Assembly (NCBI RefSeq): GCF_002563675.1 | Contig: NZ_PDJC01000001.1 | Location: forward strand, 2,976,001 to 3,040,000 | Direction: 5' to 3' | DNA length: 64,000 bases | Origin: Propionicimonas paludicola | GTDB lineage: Bacteria > Actinomycetota > Actinomycetes > Propionibacteriales > Propionibacteriaceae | In this document: positions 7,991 through 17,358 of the stretch, in pieces | Layout of the letters: each line of letters begins with the position of its first letter | Position numbering within the stretch: the stretch's first letter is position 1 | Translations under genes and position numbers: made by a program | Notes under the pieces: generated by a model | What the model was told of the DNA's origin: nothing | Database searches by the model: none | The model's input: the letters and a program-made list of their open reading frames with translations, nothing else

Positions 7991-10900
7991 TCAGCGGCCG
8001 AGGACGGCGATCTCGGAGATGGTGCCCTGGTAGACGCTCTTGCCGATCGAGGGCAGCGAGGTCAGGTAGACCAGCAGGTAGCGGCTCCGGACCGGTGCGC
8101 TGGGAGCCAGCAGGGTGTCCGCGGCCAGATCGGCGGCGGTGGCCACGGCGTGCCACTGGGTGACCGATCGCTTGGGAGCGGCCGTTGGCGACTCGTTCGG
8201 GACCATCACCTGCACGGCACCACCCGGGTCGGTCGACATCACCTCGACCGTGGTCACCTCACGGATGGTGCCCAGGTCGACGATCAGTCCGACGCCGGGC
8301 TTGGTGCCGCCGAAGTTGCCGGTCTTCTTGTACTTCTCGCTCACCCAGGACGTCTTCGGGTTGCCGTCGATGGCCTGCAGCACCAGCTTCGGGTTCTCCG
8401 CCCCGCTGCCACCGTCGTCCTTCGGGTCGAAGTCGTCGGCCGCGATGATTGTCAGCTTGACCGGCGGTGCGGTGGTCGGCACCACCACCGGGTTGCCGGT
8501 CAGCGTCGCGGCGGCCAGGAGCCCCACGGCGAGGACCAGCCCGAAGGTGCCGATCACGAAGGGCAGTCGGGGCTTGCGGGGTTCCGGCGCCTCCGGTGCG
8601 CTGACCGGGGGTGGCGGGACGGGTGTGAAGCCCTCCTGGCGATCCAAGGCGGACGCCACGAACTCCTCCTCATCGCCGGACTCCGCGCTGGAGCCGTCCA
8701 CCGGCACCGTCATCTGGAACCGGCTCGCGGCCGGAGTCGGCAGCGGCGGAGCCACTCGCGACACCGGAGCCGGGCTGTCCAACTCGTCGGCGTTGCGGTT
8801 CAGCCGGGCCCGCAGGTCGGAGACCGCGCTGGTCGGGCCGAGCACCAAGGACAGCTGCGTGGTCAGTTCGGAGGCGGTCTCGATCGGGGCGGCATGCCCG
8901 CGGGGTTCCACCGACAGCAGCCGATCGACGATCTTGTCCAGCTGTGGAGCCACCCCGTTGCGCACTTCGCTGGGCAGCGGCAGCCGTCCGTCCTTCTCCA
9001 GGACCGGGTGCAGGCCGAAGGCGGCCTCCATCGGCCACCGGGCCACCAGGCAGGCGTAGAGCAGCTCGCCCAGGGCCAGGATGTCGCCGGCCTCGGTTCC
9101 CGGCGCGGCGTCGTCCAGCCCGGCCGCGTAGCCGAGGATCTTCAGGTTGCCCGAGTTGGTGATCAGCACGGTGGCCGGGTTCAGCTGGCCGTGGTGCTGC
9201 CCTTGAGCGTGCAGGCCGTTGATGGCGTCGGCGATCTCCCGAATCACCCAGGCGGTCTCGACTCCGGTCAGCGGCCCTCGTCGGAGCAGCTTGGCCAGGG
9301 TCTGGCCGGCGGCGTACTCGTAGACGACGAAGGCACCCTCCGGCGGCTCATCGGTCTGATCGAGCAGGCTGGCCTGGTCGGTGAGGTCGGGCACCACGAC
9401 GTCCAGGACGCGCAGGAAGCGGGCGTCGGTGGCACCGGCCGCCTGCCGGGCCGAACGCAGGACGGCCGCGGTCCGAGGTGCCCCGGACGGAAGCAGCTGC
9501 ACCAGCACCGGGCGGCCCAGGACGATGTCTTGGCCCAGCCAGGACTGGCCGGCCGCACTGGCGGCGAGCAGGGTGCCGAGCCGGTACCGTCCGGCCAGGA
9601 CCCGACCCGTGCCCGGATCGACGGACGGCTCGGGGTACTCCAGGATCGCTTCCGGCGGGGGCGGCAGCGGGGTGACCTGGACGAAGACCCCGATCCCGTC
9701 CGGATCGGTGTCCGGGTTGATGTCGGCTCGCGGCGGCTCCGGCCGTTCGTAGTCGGCGGGTCGGCCATGCTCCTCGAGGGGCACCTCACCGGACAGCTCG
9801 GCGTCCTCCTCGGCGACCAGGACCTCGGCGGCGTCCGCCTCACCGTCGTCGCCATGCTTTCGGCGCAGCATCGAGAGCAGCGAGGACACCTCATCGATCC
9901 CCAACCGCCGGGCGACCAGGACGAACACCGCGACCGCAGCCGCGCCGGCCACAGCCAGGACCAGCAGCCGCAGCCAGCTGGACGCCAGCCCGGCGCCGGC
10001 CCAGGTGATCAGCCAGCCGACCAGGGCGGCCGGGGCCGAGGCCAGCAGCAGCCGGGCCAACTGCTGCCATAGCGACCGTCCGTCCAACTCGGGTAGCCGG
10101 CGCTTCAAGGAGCGGTAGGTGAGGAACACCCCCAGGAAATAGGAGACCGAGTAGGCCAGGGCCAGCCGGGCGGCCACGGTGTTCGGGTCGTTCCAGGCCA
10201 GGACGAAGGCCACGGCCAGGGTGGCGTTCGCACCGCTGATCCAGATCTGCAGTCCGAACGGGGTCTTGGTGTTGTCCAGGGCGTAGAAGGCCCGCAGGTA
10301 CAGATACTGGATCGTGTACGGCACCAGGCCGATCCCGAAGGCGGCCAGCGCCCAGGCCACATAGTGATAGTCGCTGGCGCCGGCGCCGTTGCCGAACGGC
10401 ACCCGGGCGATCGGATCGGCCAGCGCCACGAAGGCCACCGAGGCCGGGACCAGGAAGGTGAGGGCTAGCCGCAGCGCGCGGTTCGTCTCGGCGGCCACCC
10501 CGGCCAGGTCTCCGGCCAGGGCAGCGGTGGACGCGGCCGGGAGCATCGCGGTAGCCAGCGAGACGGTCAGCAGCGAGTGCGGCAGGATCCAGATCAGATA
10601 GGCCTGCTGGTAGGCGTTCACGCCGCCGGCCGAGGCCATGTTGGTCACCACGACCTGGGCCAGCGAGGTCAGCGCGACGTAGCCGACCATCCACTTGGCC
10701 ACGTGGAACGTGCGGCCCAGACCGGTGCCCTTCAGGTCGAACCGCGGACGGTAGTTGAACCCGGCCCGGCGCAGATAGGGCAGCAGGATCAAGGTCTGCA
10801 CGGCGATGCCGACCGTGGAGCCGATGCCGAGCAGCCATACCTGCTGGTCGGTGAACGGCAGATCGCGGGAGGTCTGGGCGCCCCAGAAGAACAGGTAGGC

Positions 10901-11461
10901 GCTCAGCGAGATGATCGAGACCACGTTGTTCAGCACCGGCGCCCACATCATCGGGCCGAACTTCTCCCGGGCGTTGAGCACCTGTCCGATCAGGAAGAAC
11001 ACGCCGTAGAAGAAGATCTGCGGCATGGTCAGATAGCTCATCAGCAGCAGCGCGCGCCAATGCTCCGCCATCTCCGGAGCTCGCCAACTGGACTTGGTGT
11101 AGACCGACATCACCAGCGGGGCGGCAACGGTGAACACCACAGTCAGAGCGCCGAGGATCAGCAGGAAGCCGGTCATGATCCGGTCCACGAAGGCCCGTCC
11201 GCCGTCTTCGTCCCGGGTGACGGCACGGACGATCTGCGGGACCAGCACGTTGTTCAACGTGCCGCCGGCCAGCAGCAGGTACAGCGAGCTGGGCACGGTC
11301 AGCGCGAGGGTGAGGACGTCGGCCCGCATCGTGAAGTTGCCCAGAATGAACGCGATCAGGACCGCTCGGATCAGACCGAGCACCCGGGAGACCATGGTCC
11401 CCGAAGCCATCACTGCGGTGGCGCTGAGCAGCTTGCGCCCAGAGTTGGTGGCTTCGCTCAT
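7991..11461 (-). CDS. murJ: Lipid II flippase MurJ/MviN fused to a pseudokinase and an extracellular C-terminal domain
   Basis: This 1156-residue membrane protein flips the peptidoglycan precursor lipid II. Residues 1 to about 535 carry the MviN/MOP fold with some 14 membrane helices. A cytoplasmic kinase-like domain follows (from LAGRYRLGTLLAAS): its usual catalytic lysine is replaced (VLVQLL), the HRD position reads HGQLNP and no DFG is seen, so it is a pseudokinase. One more membrane helix (LPFVIGTFGLVLAVGLLAAA) leads to an outside domain resembling a discoidin/carbohydrate-binding fold. This is the architecture of mycobacterial MviN (Rv3910), where the phosphorylated pseudokinase recruits FhaA. 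It overlaps the DUF6049 gene by 4 bp, the same neighbour as in mycobacteria. Confidence 0.93.
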   Translation of the reverse strand: MSEATNSGRKLLSATAVMASGTMVSRVLGLIRAVLIAFILGNFTMRADVLTLALTVPSSLYLLLAGGTLNNVLVPQIVRAVTRDEDGGRAFVDRIMTGFLLILGALTVVFTVAAPLVMSVYTKSSWRAPEMAEHWRALLLMSYLTMPQIFFYGVFFLIGQVLNAREKFGPMMWAPVLNNVVSIISLSAYLFFWGAQTSRDLPFTDQQVWLLGIGSTVGIAVQTLILLPYLRRAGFNYRPRFDLKGTGLGRTFHVAKWMVGYVALTSLAQVVVTNMASAGGVNAYQQAYLIWILPHSLLTVSLATAMLPAASTAALAGDLAGVAAETNRALRLALTFLVPASVAFVALADPIARVPFGNGAGASDYHYVAWALAAFGIGLVPYTIQYLYLRAFYALDNTKTPFGLQIWISGANATLAVAFVLAWNDPNTVAARLALAYSVSYFLGVFLTYRSLKRRLPELDGRSLWQQLARLLLASAPAALVGWLITWAGAGLASSWLRLLVLAVAGAAAVAVFVLVARRLGIDEVSSLLSMLRRKHGDDGEADAAEVLVAEEDAELSGEVPLEEHGRPADYERPEPPRADINPDTDPDGIGVFVQVTPLPPPPEAILEYPEPSVDPGTGRVLAGRYRLGTLLAASAAGQSWLGQDIVLGRPVLVQLLPSGAPRTAAVLRSARQAAGATDARFLRVLDVVVPDLTDQASLLDQTDEPPEGAFVVYEYAAGQTLAKLLRRGPLTGVETAWVIREIADAINGLHAQGQHHGQLNPATVLITNSGNLKILGYAAGLDDAAPGTEAGDILALGELLYACLVARWPMEAAFGLHPVLEKDGRLPLPSEVRNGVAPQLDKIVDRLLSVEPRGHAAPIETASELTTQLSLVLGPTSAVSDLRARLNRNADELDSPAPVSRVAPPLPTPAASRFQMTVPVDGSSAESGDEEEFVASALDRQEGFTPVPPPPVSAPEAPEPRKPRLPFVIGTFGLVLAVGLLAAATLTGNPVVVPTTAPPVKLTIIAADDFDPKDDGGSGAENPKLVLQAIDGNPKTSWVSEKYKKTGNFGGTKPGVGLIVDLGTIREVTTVEVMSTDPGGAVQVMVPNESPTAAPKRSVTQWHAVATAADLAADTLLAPSAPVRSRYLLVYLTSLPSIGKSVYQGTISEIAVLGR

Positions 11462-13440
11462 TCGGCTCTCTCCGGCTCGACCTGGGCCTCGGCGGCCGCG
11501 TTGCGGCGGCGCACCTGACGAATACGGAAGGCGGTGGCACCGACCAGCACCACTGCCGAGATGGCCACGATCACCCAGGCCACCATGCCCAGATCGGTGA
11601 CCTCCACCACGATCCGGGTGCCCTCGCTGATCCGGTGCCCGGACGCCGAGGTCAGCTGCGCCGTGGCGACCACCACGCCGTTGGAGCTGGCCTCGGGACG
11701 GATGTTCACCGTCTGGCTCTGGCCCGGGTCGATGGTGAAGACCTTCGACGGCGGGACGGTGAGTCGCTGCGGGTTGTCCGAGACGATCCGGACCATCACC
11801 TGGATCTGGTCGCTGAGCTCGTTGGTCACGGTGATCGGGAACTCATTCGTCCGCGACGACATGACGAAGCGGGAGCTGGCATGCAGCTCGATGCCGTCAT
11901 CGAGGGCGTGCGGCCCGACCCGATCCGACAGCGCCCGGAGCAGGTCGGCGCGGGCCTGCGGGACCTGGATCCAGGCCGAGGAACTCAGCCGGGCCAGGGC
12001 CGGCGCGCTCTGCGCCAGGACGGCGGCGCTCGGCGCCACCTCTTCATACGTGGCGAAGTCGTGCTCGATCTGGGTGAGCTGGTCGAAGTCGGCGGTCGAC
12101 AAGGTCGGGCCGACTTGCTCGATCAGTTCAGGGCTGCCGTCCTTCGCGCTGGCCAGCAGGTCGGCCAGCGAGCGATCGTCCACCCAGTCCGGACGACTGG
12201 ACTCATCCTTGGCCAGATCGGCGGCCGAGGTGATCAGTCGCAACTGGCCCGAGCCGCCGGCCACCACGGTGGTGGCCAGGGACAGCAGTCGGCTCTCCAG
12301 TGACCCGGGCTCGGCGGTGGCGGACGCAGTGTTCATCACCGGCACCACGATCGGTCCGCCGGAGGTCGGCTGGAGCACCTGCGTGGCCGAGCTGTTGCCG
12401 GCCAGCACGGCGGCGTCCTCCAGCCCGGAAAGGGACTCCAGCGTGGCTTGGTTGAGGATCAGGCCGTTGGGCACGACCACCAACGGCAAATCCGACAGCC
12501 CCAGGACGGAGTCACCGACCATCTCGGCGCGGCTCAGCACCGCGGCGTTGCCGGCAGCGGCTGCCCCGACCACGTCCGGATTGCCGTACAGCGTCCGGCC
12601 TCCCCAGTTGCGATTCAGCTGCTGATAGCGGGCCAGCCAACTGGCCGCGATCGCCTGGCCGGCACCGGGGACGGTCTGGCCGCCGGTGATCACCTGGTAG
12701 CCGTCGGCCTGGTCGCGGACCTCGTCCAGCAACTCCGGGTCGATCAGCCAGCTGTGTCCGGGCCGTTCGGCCGCAGTGAGCAGAGTGCCCAGCCGTCCGG
12801 TGAGTTCGGCCGACAACGACTCGTTGCTGAACAGTCCGTCCATCACCTTGCTGGGCGTGGTGGAGAGCAGCACCGCCGAGGTGACCGGCACCTGCGCTCC
12901 CGGCAGGCTGACGAAGGTGCGGATCTGTCCGGCCACGGCGTAGCTGCTGCTCTGATCGGAGGTGCCCAGCACCTGCAGACCGAAGGCGTAGGCCGCTCCG
13001 GTGGTGTCGAAGCCGAGGTCGGCCAGCGTGGCCTTGAGCTTGAGTTGGGTCTTCGCGCCCGGGGCGAAGGCCTCAGTGGAGCGGGTGACCAGCCGGTAGT
13101 GGTCCGGGGTGGCGGTCATCCGCGAGCCCCAGCCGGCCTCGGCGGCCTCGGCCTTGCGCAGCGTCCCGGGGTCGCGGATCGGATCGCGAGAGCGCCACAG
13201 AATCGCCTGCACTCCGTAGACCGGGTCGGGGCTGGTGTTGGTGACGGTGGCGGTGATCTTGACGGTGTCGTCCGGCTCGCTGCCACTGACGGTGAGGCTG
13301 TTCAGGGTGACTTGCAGCTGCGGGACGGTGATCGCCTCGGCCGTGGACGGGGCCAGCCAGGCGATGCCGGTGGCCGCCAGTAGCACCGCGAGCAGGTAGC
13401 CCAGGGCGCGGCGCCAGAAGCCGGATCCACCGCGTGTCAC
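11458..13440 (-). CDS. DUF6049 family secreted/membrane-anchored protein
   Basis: A 660-residue protein with an N-terminal signal segment (GYLLAVLLAATGIAWLAPSTAEA), a long extracytoplasmic part and one C-terminal membrane helix (VAWVIVAISAVVLVGATAF) ending in a basic tail. It lies between pcnA and murJ, the position of Rv3909 in mycobacteria, and belongs to that family. Function is unknown; a role in cell-wall synthesis is inferred from constant linkage with murJ. The GTG start at 13440 has TACGAT 6 nt upstream and no ribosome site, which suggests a leaderless transcript. The stop overlaps murJ by 4 bp. Confidence 0.85.
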   Translation of the reverse strand: MTRGGSGFWRRALGYLLAVLLAATGIAWLAPSTAEAITVPQLQVTLNSLTVSGSEPDDTVKITATVTNTSPDPVYGVQAILWRSRDPIRDPGTLRKAEAAEAGWGSRMTATPDHYRLVTRSTEAFAPGAKTQLKLKATLADLGFDTTGAAYAFGLQVLGTSDQSSSYAVAGQIRTFVSLPGAQVPVTSAVLLSTTPSKVMDGLFSNESLSAELTGRLGTLLTAAERPGHSWLIDPELLDEVRDQADGYQVITGGQTVPGAGQAIAASWLARYQQLNRNWGGRTLYGNPDVVGAAAAGNAAVLSRAEMVGDSVLGLSDLPLVVVPNGLILNQATLESLSGLEDAAVLAGNSSATQVLQPTSGGPIVVPVMNTASATAEPGSLESRLLSLATTVVAGGSGQLRLITSAADLAKDESSRPDWVDDRSLADLLASAKDGSPELIEQVGPTLSTADFDQLTQIEHDFATYEEVAPSAAVLAQSAPALARLSSSAWIQVPQARADLLRALSDRVGPHALDDGIELHASSRFVMSSRTNEFPITVTNELSDQIQVMVRIVSDNPQRLTVPPSKVFTIDPGQSQTVNIRPEASSNGVVVATAQLTSASGHRISEGTRIVVEVTDLGMVAWVIVAISAVVLVGATAFRIRQVRRRNAAAEAQVEPERAE

Positions 13441-13543
13441 CGTCCTATCGTACGGGGGTCGCCGGAGCCGTCCGACCGGACGCGCTCAGCCGAGGCCAGG
13501 CTCACAGGCGAAGCCGGAGCTCCGCCCGGTAGACTGCTCGGTC

Positions 13544-14986
13544 GTGCCTGACCTGACTGCTGAACGACGCGCCGCCCTGGACGCGGTGCTGGCCGCCGGG
13601 CCGAAGGTGCGCCAGCTGACTGAGGCTTTCGCCGCCGCGGGCCATGAGCTCTACCTGGTCGGCGGGTCCGTGCGGGACGCCCTGCTCGGCCGGCTGGGCA
13701 CCGACTTGGACTACACCACCTCTGCGCATCCGGATCAGATCGAGCAGATCGTCCGGAAGTTCACCAAGGCGGTCTGGGACGTCGGGCGCGCCTACGGGAC
13801 GATCGCCTGCCGGATCGACGACAAGACGTCCTGGCTGGTCGAGATCACTACCTTCCGCGCCGACAGCTACGTCGATCACAGCCGCAAGCCCGAGGTCGTC
13901 TTCGGCGACCATCTGGGCGGCGACCTGATCCGGCGCGACTTCACGGTCAACGCCATGGCCCTGGACACCGTCACCGGGGAGTTGCTGGACCCGTTCAAGG
14001 GCTTGGACGATCTGGAGGCCTGCCTGATCCGGACGCCGTCGGCCCCGGAGATCTCCTTCTCCGATGACCCGCTGCGGATGATGCGGGCCGCCCGGTTCGC
14101 CTCCCAGCTGGGCTTCCGGCCGACCCCGGACGTGATCGCGGCCATGAAGGCCGATGCCGAGCGGATCCGGATCATCTCCGCCGAGCGGGTCCGGGACGAG
14201 CTGACCAAGCTGATGCTGTCGCCCGACCCGCGTCCGGGCCTGGAGTTGCTGGTCGACACCGGGCTGGCCGACATCGTGCTGCCGGAGTTGCCCGCGCTGC
14301 GGATGGAGTCCGACGAGCACAACCGGCACAAGGACGTCTTCGATCACACCCTGATCGTTGTCGAGCAGGCCATTGAGTTGGAGCGGGCCCGCGGCCACGC
14401 TCCGGACCTGATCAGCCGACTGGCTGCGCTGTTCCACGACATCGGCAAGCCGGCCACCCGGCGGTTCGAGCCGGGCGGCAAGGTGTCCTTCCACCACCAC
14501 GATGTGGTCGGGGCGAAGCTGACCCGCAAGCGGATGGAAGCGCTGCACTTCTCCAACGACGAGATCAAGGCGGTGTCGAAGCTGGTCGAGTTGCACCTGC
14601 GCTTCCACGGCTACGGCGAGGGCCAGTGGACCGACTCGGCCGTCCGCCGCTACGTCCGCGATGCCGGCGATCAGCTCGAGCGGCTGCACATCCTGACCCG
14701 CTCGGACTGCACCACTCGCAACCAGCGCAAGGCCGACACCCTGCGCCGCGCGTACGAGGAGCTGGAGTGGCGGATCGACGAACTGGCCGCCCAGGAGGAG
14801 CTGGACTCGATGCGTCCGGACCTGGACGGGACCCAGATCATGGAGGTGCTCGGGATCGGTCCCGGGCGGGAGGTCGGCGCGGCCTACAAGTACCTGTTGG
14901 AGCGCCGGATTGATGACGGACCGCTCGGTGAGCAACGGGCCAAGGACGAGCTGCTGGCCTGGTGGGCCGGGCGGCAGGAGAACTGA
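13544..14986 (+). CDS. pcnA: CCA tRNA nucleotidyltransferase
   Basis: This 480-residue enzyme adds or repairs the CCA end of tRNAs. The N-terminal class II nucleotidyltransferase signature is clear (LYLVGGSVRDALLGR, then DLDYTT with the metal-binding aspartates), followed by RRDFTVNAMALD and the tRNA-binding region. A C-terminal HD domain is present (LFHDIGKPATRR), as in actinobacterial homologues. It is divergent from the DUF6049-murJ operon with about 100 bp between. The GTG start has a TAGACT box 8 nt upstream, so it may be leaderless. In mycobacteria a NUDIX gene lies between these two; none is here. Confidence 0.93.
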   Translation: MPDLTAERRAALDAVLAAGPKVRQLTEAFAAAGHELYLVGGSVRDALLGRLGTDLDYTTSAHPDQIEQIVRKFTKAVWDVGRAYGTIACRIDDKTSWLVEITTFRADSYVDHSRKPEVVFGDHLGGDLIRRDFTVNAMALDTVTGELLDPFKGLDDLEACLIRTPSAPEISFSDDPLRMMRAARFASQLGFRPTPDVIAAMKADAERIRIISAERVRDELTKLMLSPDPRPGLELLVDTGLADIVLPELPALRMESDEHNRHKDVFDHTLIVVEQAIELERARGHAPDLISRLAALFHDIGKPATRRFEPGGKVSFHHHDVVGAKLTRKRMEALHFSNDEIKAVSKLVELHLRFHGYGEGQWTDSAVRRYVRDAGDQLERLHILTRSDCTTRNQRKADTLRRAYEELEWRIDELAAQEELDSMRPDLDGTQIMEVLGIGPGREVGAAYKYLLERRIDDGPLGEQRAKDELLAWWAGRQEN

Positions 14987-15640
14987 ATGACGTTGCATTT
15001 CCGGCCCGAAGCGGTCGTGTTCGACAACGACGGGCTGTTGGTCGATACCGAGTCCTGCTGGACGAAGGCCGAGGCGACCATCTTCGCTGAGCGCGGCCTG
15101 GAGTACCCACCGGCGATCAAGGCGGAGTTCATCGGCAAGTCGGTCCCCGACACCGTGGCGCTGATGGCGCAGCGGTTCGGCGAGGTCGGCAACGAGGCTG
15201 CGATCGGCACCCGGCTGTTGCGGCTGGCCGCAGAGGTGATCTCGGCGGAGTCGGTGGCCATGCCGGGCGCGGTCGAGTTGGTCTACTCACTGCGCGGACG
15301 GATGCCGATCGCGGTGGCCAGCAACTCCCCGCGCGGCCTGGTCGAGGCCGCGTTGCGTCCGGCCGGGCTGTGGGGACGATTCGACGCCGTGGTCAGCTTG
15401 GATGACGTGGCCATCGGCAAACCGGCCCCCGATCTGTACCTGAAGGCGTGTGCCGCCCTGGCCGCCACCCCCGAACACTGCCTGGCCTTCGAGGACTCCG
15501 AGACCGGGCTGGCCTCGGCGCGGGCGGCCGGGCTGTCGGTGGTCGGGGTGCCGACCCTGAAGAACCTCGAGTTCGACGCCGACCTGGTGGTCGACTCGCT
15601 GGCCGACCCGGACCTCGTGGAGTGGGCCGCCAGCTGGTGA
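14987..15640 (+). CDS. HAD-family phosphatase/phosphomutase-like hydrolase
   Basis: A 217-residue haloacid dehalogenase-superfamily protein. Motif I has an asparagine-containing form (VVFDNDGLLVDTE), motif II is AVASNSP, and the C-terminal metal-binding motif is AFEDSETGLASARAAG. This subfamily (beta-phosphoglucomutase-like, cap type C1) works on small phosphorylated metabolites; the substrate cannot be read from sequence. The ATG directly follows the pcnA stop, so the two are probably cotranscribed. In motif I the second acidic residue is kept (D-N-D), so catalysis is plausible. Confidence 0.85.
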   Translation: MTLHFRPEAVVFDNDGLLVDTESCWTKAEATIFAERGLEYPPAIKAEFIGKSVPDTVALMAQRFGEVGNEAAIGTRLLRLAAEVISAESVAMPGAVELVYSLRGRMPIAVASNSPRGLVEAALRPAGLWGRFDAVVSLDDVAIGKPAPDLYLKACAALAATPEHCLAFEDSETGLASARAAGLSVVGVPTLKNLEFDADLVVDSLADPDLVEWAASW

Positions 15641-15642
15641 CT

Positions 15643-15676
15643 TTAGTTAGCCAAACTAATGAGCTAAGCTAACTAA
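15643..15676 (+). promoter_or_regulatory. Palindromic operator upstream of the MarR gene
   Basis: TTAGTTAGC (15643-15651) and GCTAACTAA (15668-15676) are perfect inverted arms around a 16-bp AT-rich centre that itself contains ACTAA and TTAG-like half sites. The region ends 2 bp before the GTG start of the MarR gene and is far more AT-rich than its surroundings. It is very likely the autoregulatory operator and promoter of the marR-MFS operon. Confidence 0.7.
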
Positions 15677-15678
15677 CT

Positions 15679-16098
15679 GTGAGTGAAGATCTGGGCCAGC
15701 TGGCGAACGCCGTCCGTACTACCTGCCAGCAGGTGAGCCGTCGAGTGCGCTTCGAAGCCAACCCGGAACTGGCTCCCCACCACGCCAGCGCGCTGTTCAA
15801 GCTGATGGACGGGCCGCGCACCCCCAGCGAACTCGCCGAACAGGAGCGGGTCGCGGCGCCGTCCATGACCCGGACCGTGAACTGCCTCGTCGAGCGAGGA
15901 CTGGCCAGCCTGGCCAGCAACCCGAACGATGGACGTTCCAAGCTGGTCGCCCTGACCGATTCCGGCCGGGACGCGCTGGAGCAGACCGTCCACGCCCGGG
16001 ACGACTGGATGATGCGGCGGCTGGCCGGGCTCAGCGAGGCCGACCAGGAGATTCTGCGTGCGGCCACCGAGGTCTTGAACCGGGTGTTGGACGCGTGA
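15679..16098 (+). CDS. MarR family transcriptional regulator
   Basis: A 139-residue winged-helix regulator. The HTH and wing are visible in RTPSELAEQERVAAPSMTRTVNCLVERGL, followed by the wing with the DGRS signature typical of MarR (NPNDGRSKLVALT). It overlaps the downstream MFS gene by 4 bp and sits directly behind a strong palindrome (15643-15676). The expected role is repression of its own operon until an antimicrobial or aromatic ligand binds. The GTG start is so close to the operator that a leaderless or very short leader is implied. Confidence 0.92.
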   Translation: MSEDLGQLANAVRTTCQQVSRRVRFEANPELAPHHASALFKLMDGPRTPSELAEQERVAAPSMTRTVNCLVERGLASLASNPNDGRSKLVALTDSGRDALEQTVHARDDWMMRRLAGLSEADQEILRAATEVLNRVLDA

Positions 16099-17348
16099 GC
16101 ACCGCCGCTGCCCAGCGGGTGCCCACTTTCGCCTCACTCAGCATTCGCAACTACCGGCTGTTCTGGACCGGAGGGCTGATCTCGAACATCGGCACCTGGA
16201 TGGCCCGCGTCGCCCAGGACTGGCTGGTGCTGACCGTCCTGACCAACAACTCGGCCTGGGCGCTGGGCATCGTGACCGGCCTGCAGTTCCTGCCGATCGC
16301 GCTGTTCGCGCCGTACGCCGGAGCGCTGGCCGATCGGCTGTCCAAGCGCCGGCTGCTGATGTGCACCCAGACCGCCCAAGGCCTGATCGGCGTGACCATG
16401 GCGGTCCTGGTGATCGGCGGCTGGATCCAGCTGTGGCACGTCTACCTGCTGGCCACCCTGCTCGGCGTGGCGGCGGCCTTCGACGGTCCGGCCCGGCAGG
16501 CCTTCGCGCCCGAGATGGTCAGCGACAAGCTCATCCCCAATGCGGTCGGCCTGAACACCACCTCATTCCACGCGGCCCGGCTGATCGGACCGGCCGTGGC
16601 CGGACTGATCATCGGCTGGTGGGGCGTCGGTCCCGCGCTGGCCATCAACGGACTCAGCTTCCTGGCCGTCCTGGCCGCGCTGGCCCGGATGGATCCCGAG
16701 CGGCTCACCCCGGCTCCCCGGGTTCGGGCCAAGGGAGCAGTGATGGACGGGGTTCGTTACGTCCGCAGGCGTCCGGACATCATGCTGGCCATGTTCATCG
16801 TGTTCATGCTGGGCACCTTCGGAATGAACTTCCAGATCACCAATGCGCTGATGGCGACCGCCGTGTTCCAGGTGGGCCCGGTTCAGTACGGTCTGCTCGG
16901 CTCGGTGCTGGCGATCGGCTCGCTGTCGGCCGGCCTGATGGCGGCCCGGCGGGTGGACCTGCCCTGGAAGCTAATCGTCGGCTCGCTGGGCGCGTTCGCG
17001 CTGGCCGAGATCGGGCTGTCGGTGATGCCCGGCTACTGGTCCTACGCCGTGCTGCTGGTGCCGACCGGCCTGGCCGCGCTGACCGTGATGACGGCAGCCA
17101 ATGCGTCCGTCCAGATGTCCACCGAGCCGGTGATGCGTGGCCGGGTGATGGCGCTGTACCAGGCGATCTTCCTGGGCGGGACGCCGCTGGGCGCTCCGCT
17201 GATCGGCTGGATCGGCGACGCCTGGGGTCCGCGCTGGACGCTGGCCATCGGCGGCATCGCCTGTGCCCTGACCTTCCTGGTCGCGCTCGCCGTGCTCTCC
17301 CGCTGGCAGGCCGACGACGCGGCCACCGTGGCGCCGCTGCCCTCCTGA
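16095..17348 (+). CDS. MFS transporter (drug/siderophore exporter type)
   Basis: A 417-residue major facilitator with about 12 membrane helices and the motif-A-like loop GALADRLSKRRLL between TM2 and TM3. The N-terminus (FASLSIRNYRLFWTGGLISNIGTWM) is typical of the MFS_3 subfamily that includes EntS-like exporters. The GTG start overlaps the MarR stop by 4 bp, so it is cotranscribed with and probably regulated by it. The exported compound is unknown. A second, unrelated MFS gene of this general type lies at 43.5 kb. Confidence 0.9.
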   Translation: MSTAAAQRVPTFASLSIRNYRLFWTGGLISNIGTWMARVAQDWLVLTVLTNNSAWALGIVTGLQFLPIALFAPYAGALADRLSKRRLLMCTQTAQGLIGVTMAVLVIGGWIQLWHVYLLATLLGVAAAFDGPARQAFAPEMVSDKLIPNAVGLNTTSFHAARLIGPAVAGLIIGWWGVGPALAINGLSFLAVLAALARMDPERLTPAPRVRAKGAVMDGVRYVRRRPDIMLAMFIVFMLGTFGMNFQITNALMATAVFQVGPVQYGLLGSVLAIGSLSAGLMAARRVDLPWKLIVGSLGAFALAEIGLSVMPGYWSYAVLLVPTGLAALTVMTAANASVQMSTEPVMRGRVMALYQAIFLGGTPLGAPLIGWIGDAWGPRWTLAIGGIACALTFLVALAVLSRWQADDAATVAPLPS

Positions 17349-17358
17349 TCCGGCCGGG

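Noticed and set aside
7748-10072. A 774-codon open frame on the plus strand opposite murJ
   Set aside because: Typical GC-rich antisense shadow: no ribosome site, Gly/Arg/His-rich composition, and it runs through the repeats. murJ is clearly the real gene.
7991-11461. Active serine/threonine kinase within MurJ
   Set aside because: The catalytic lysine, HRD aspartate and DFG are all missing; it is a pseudokinase.
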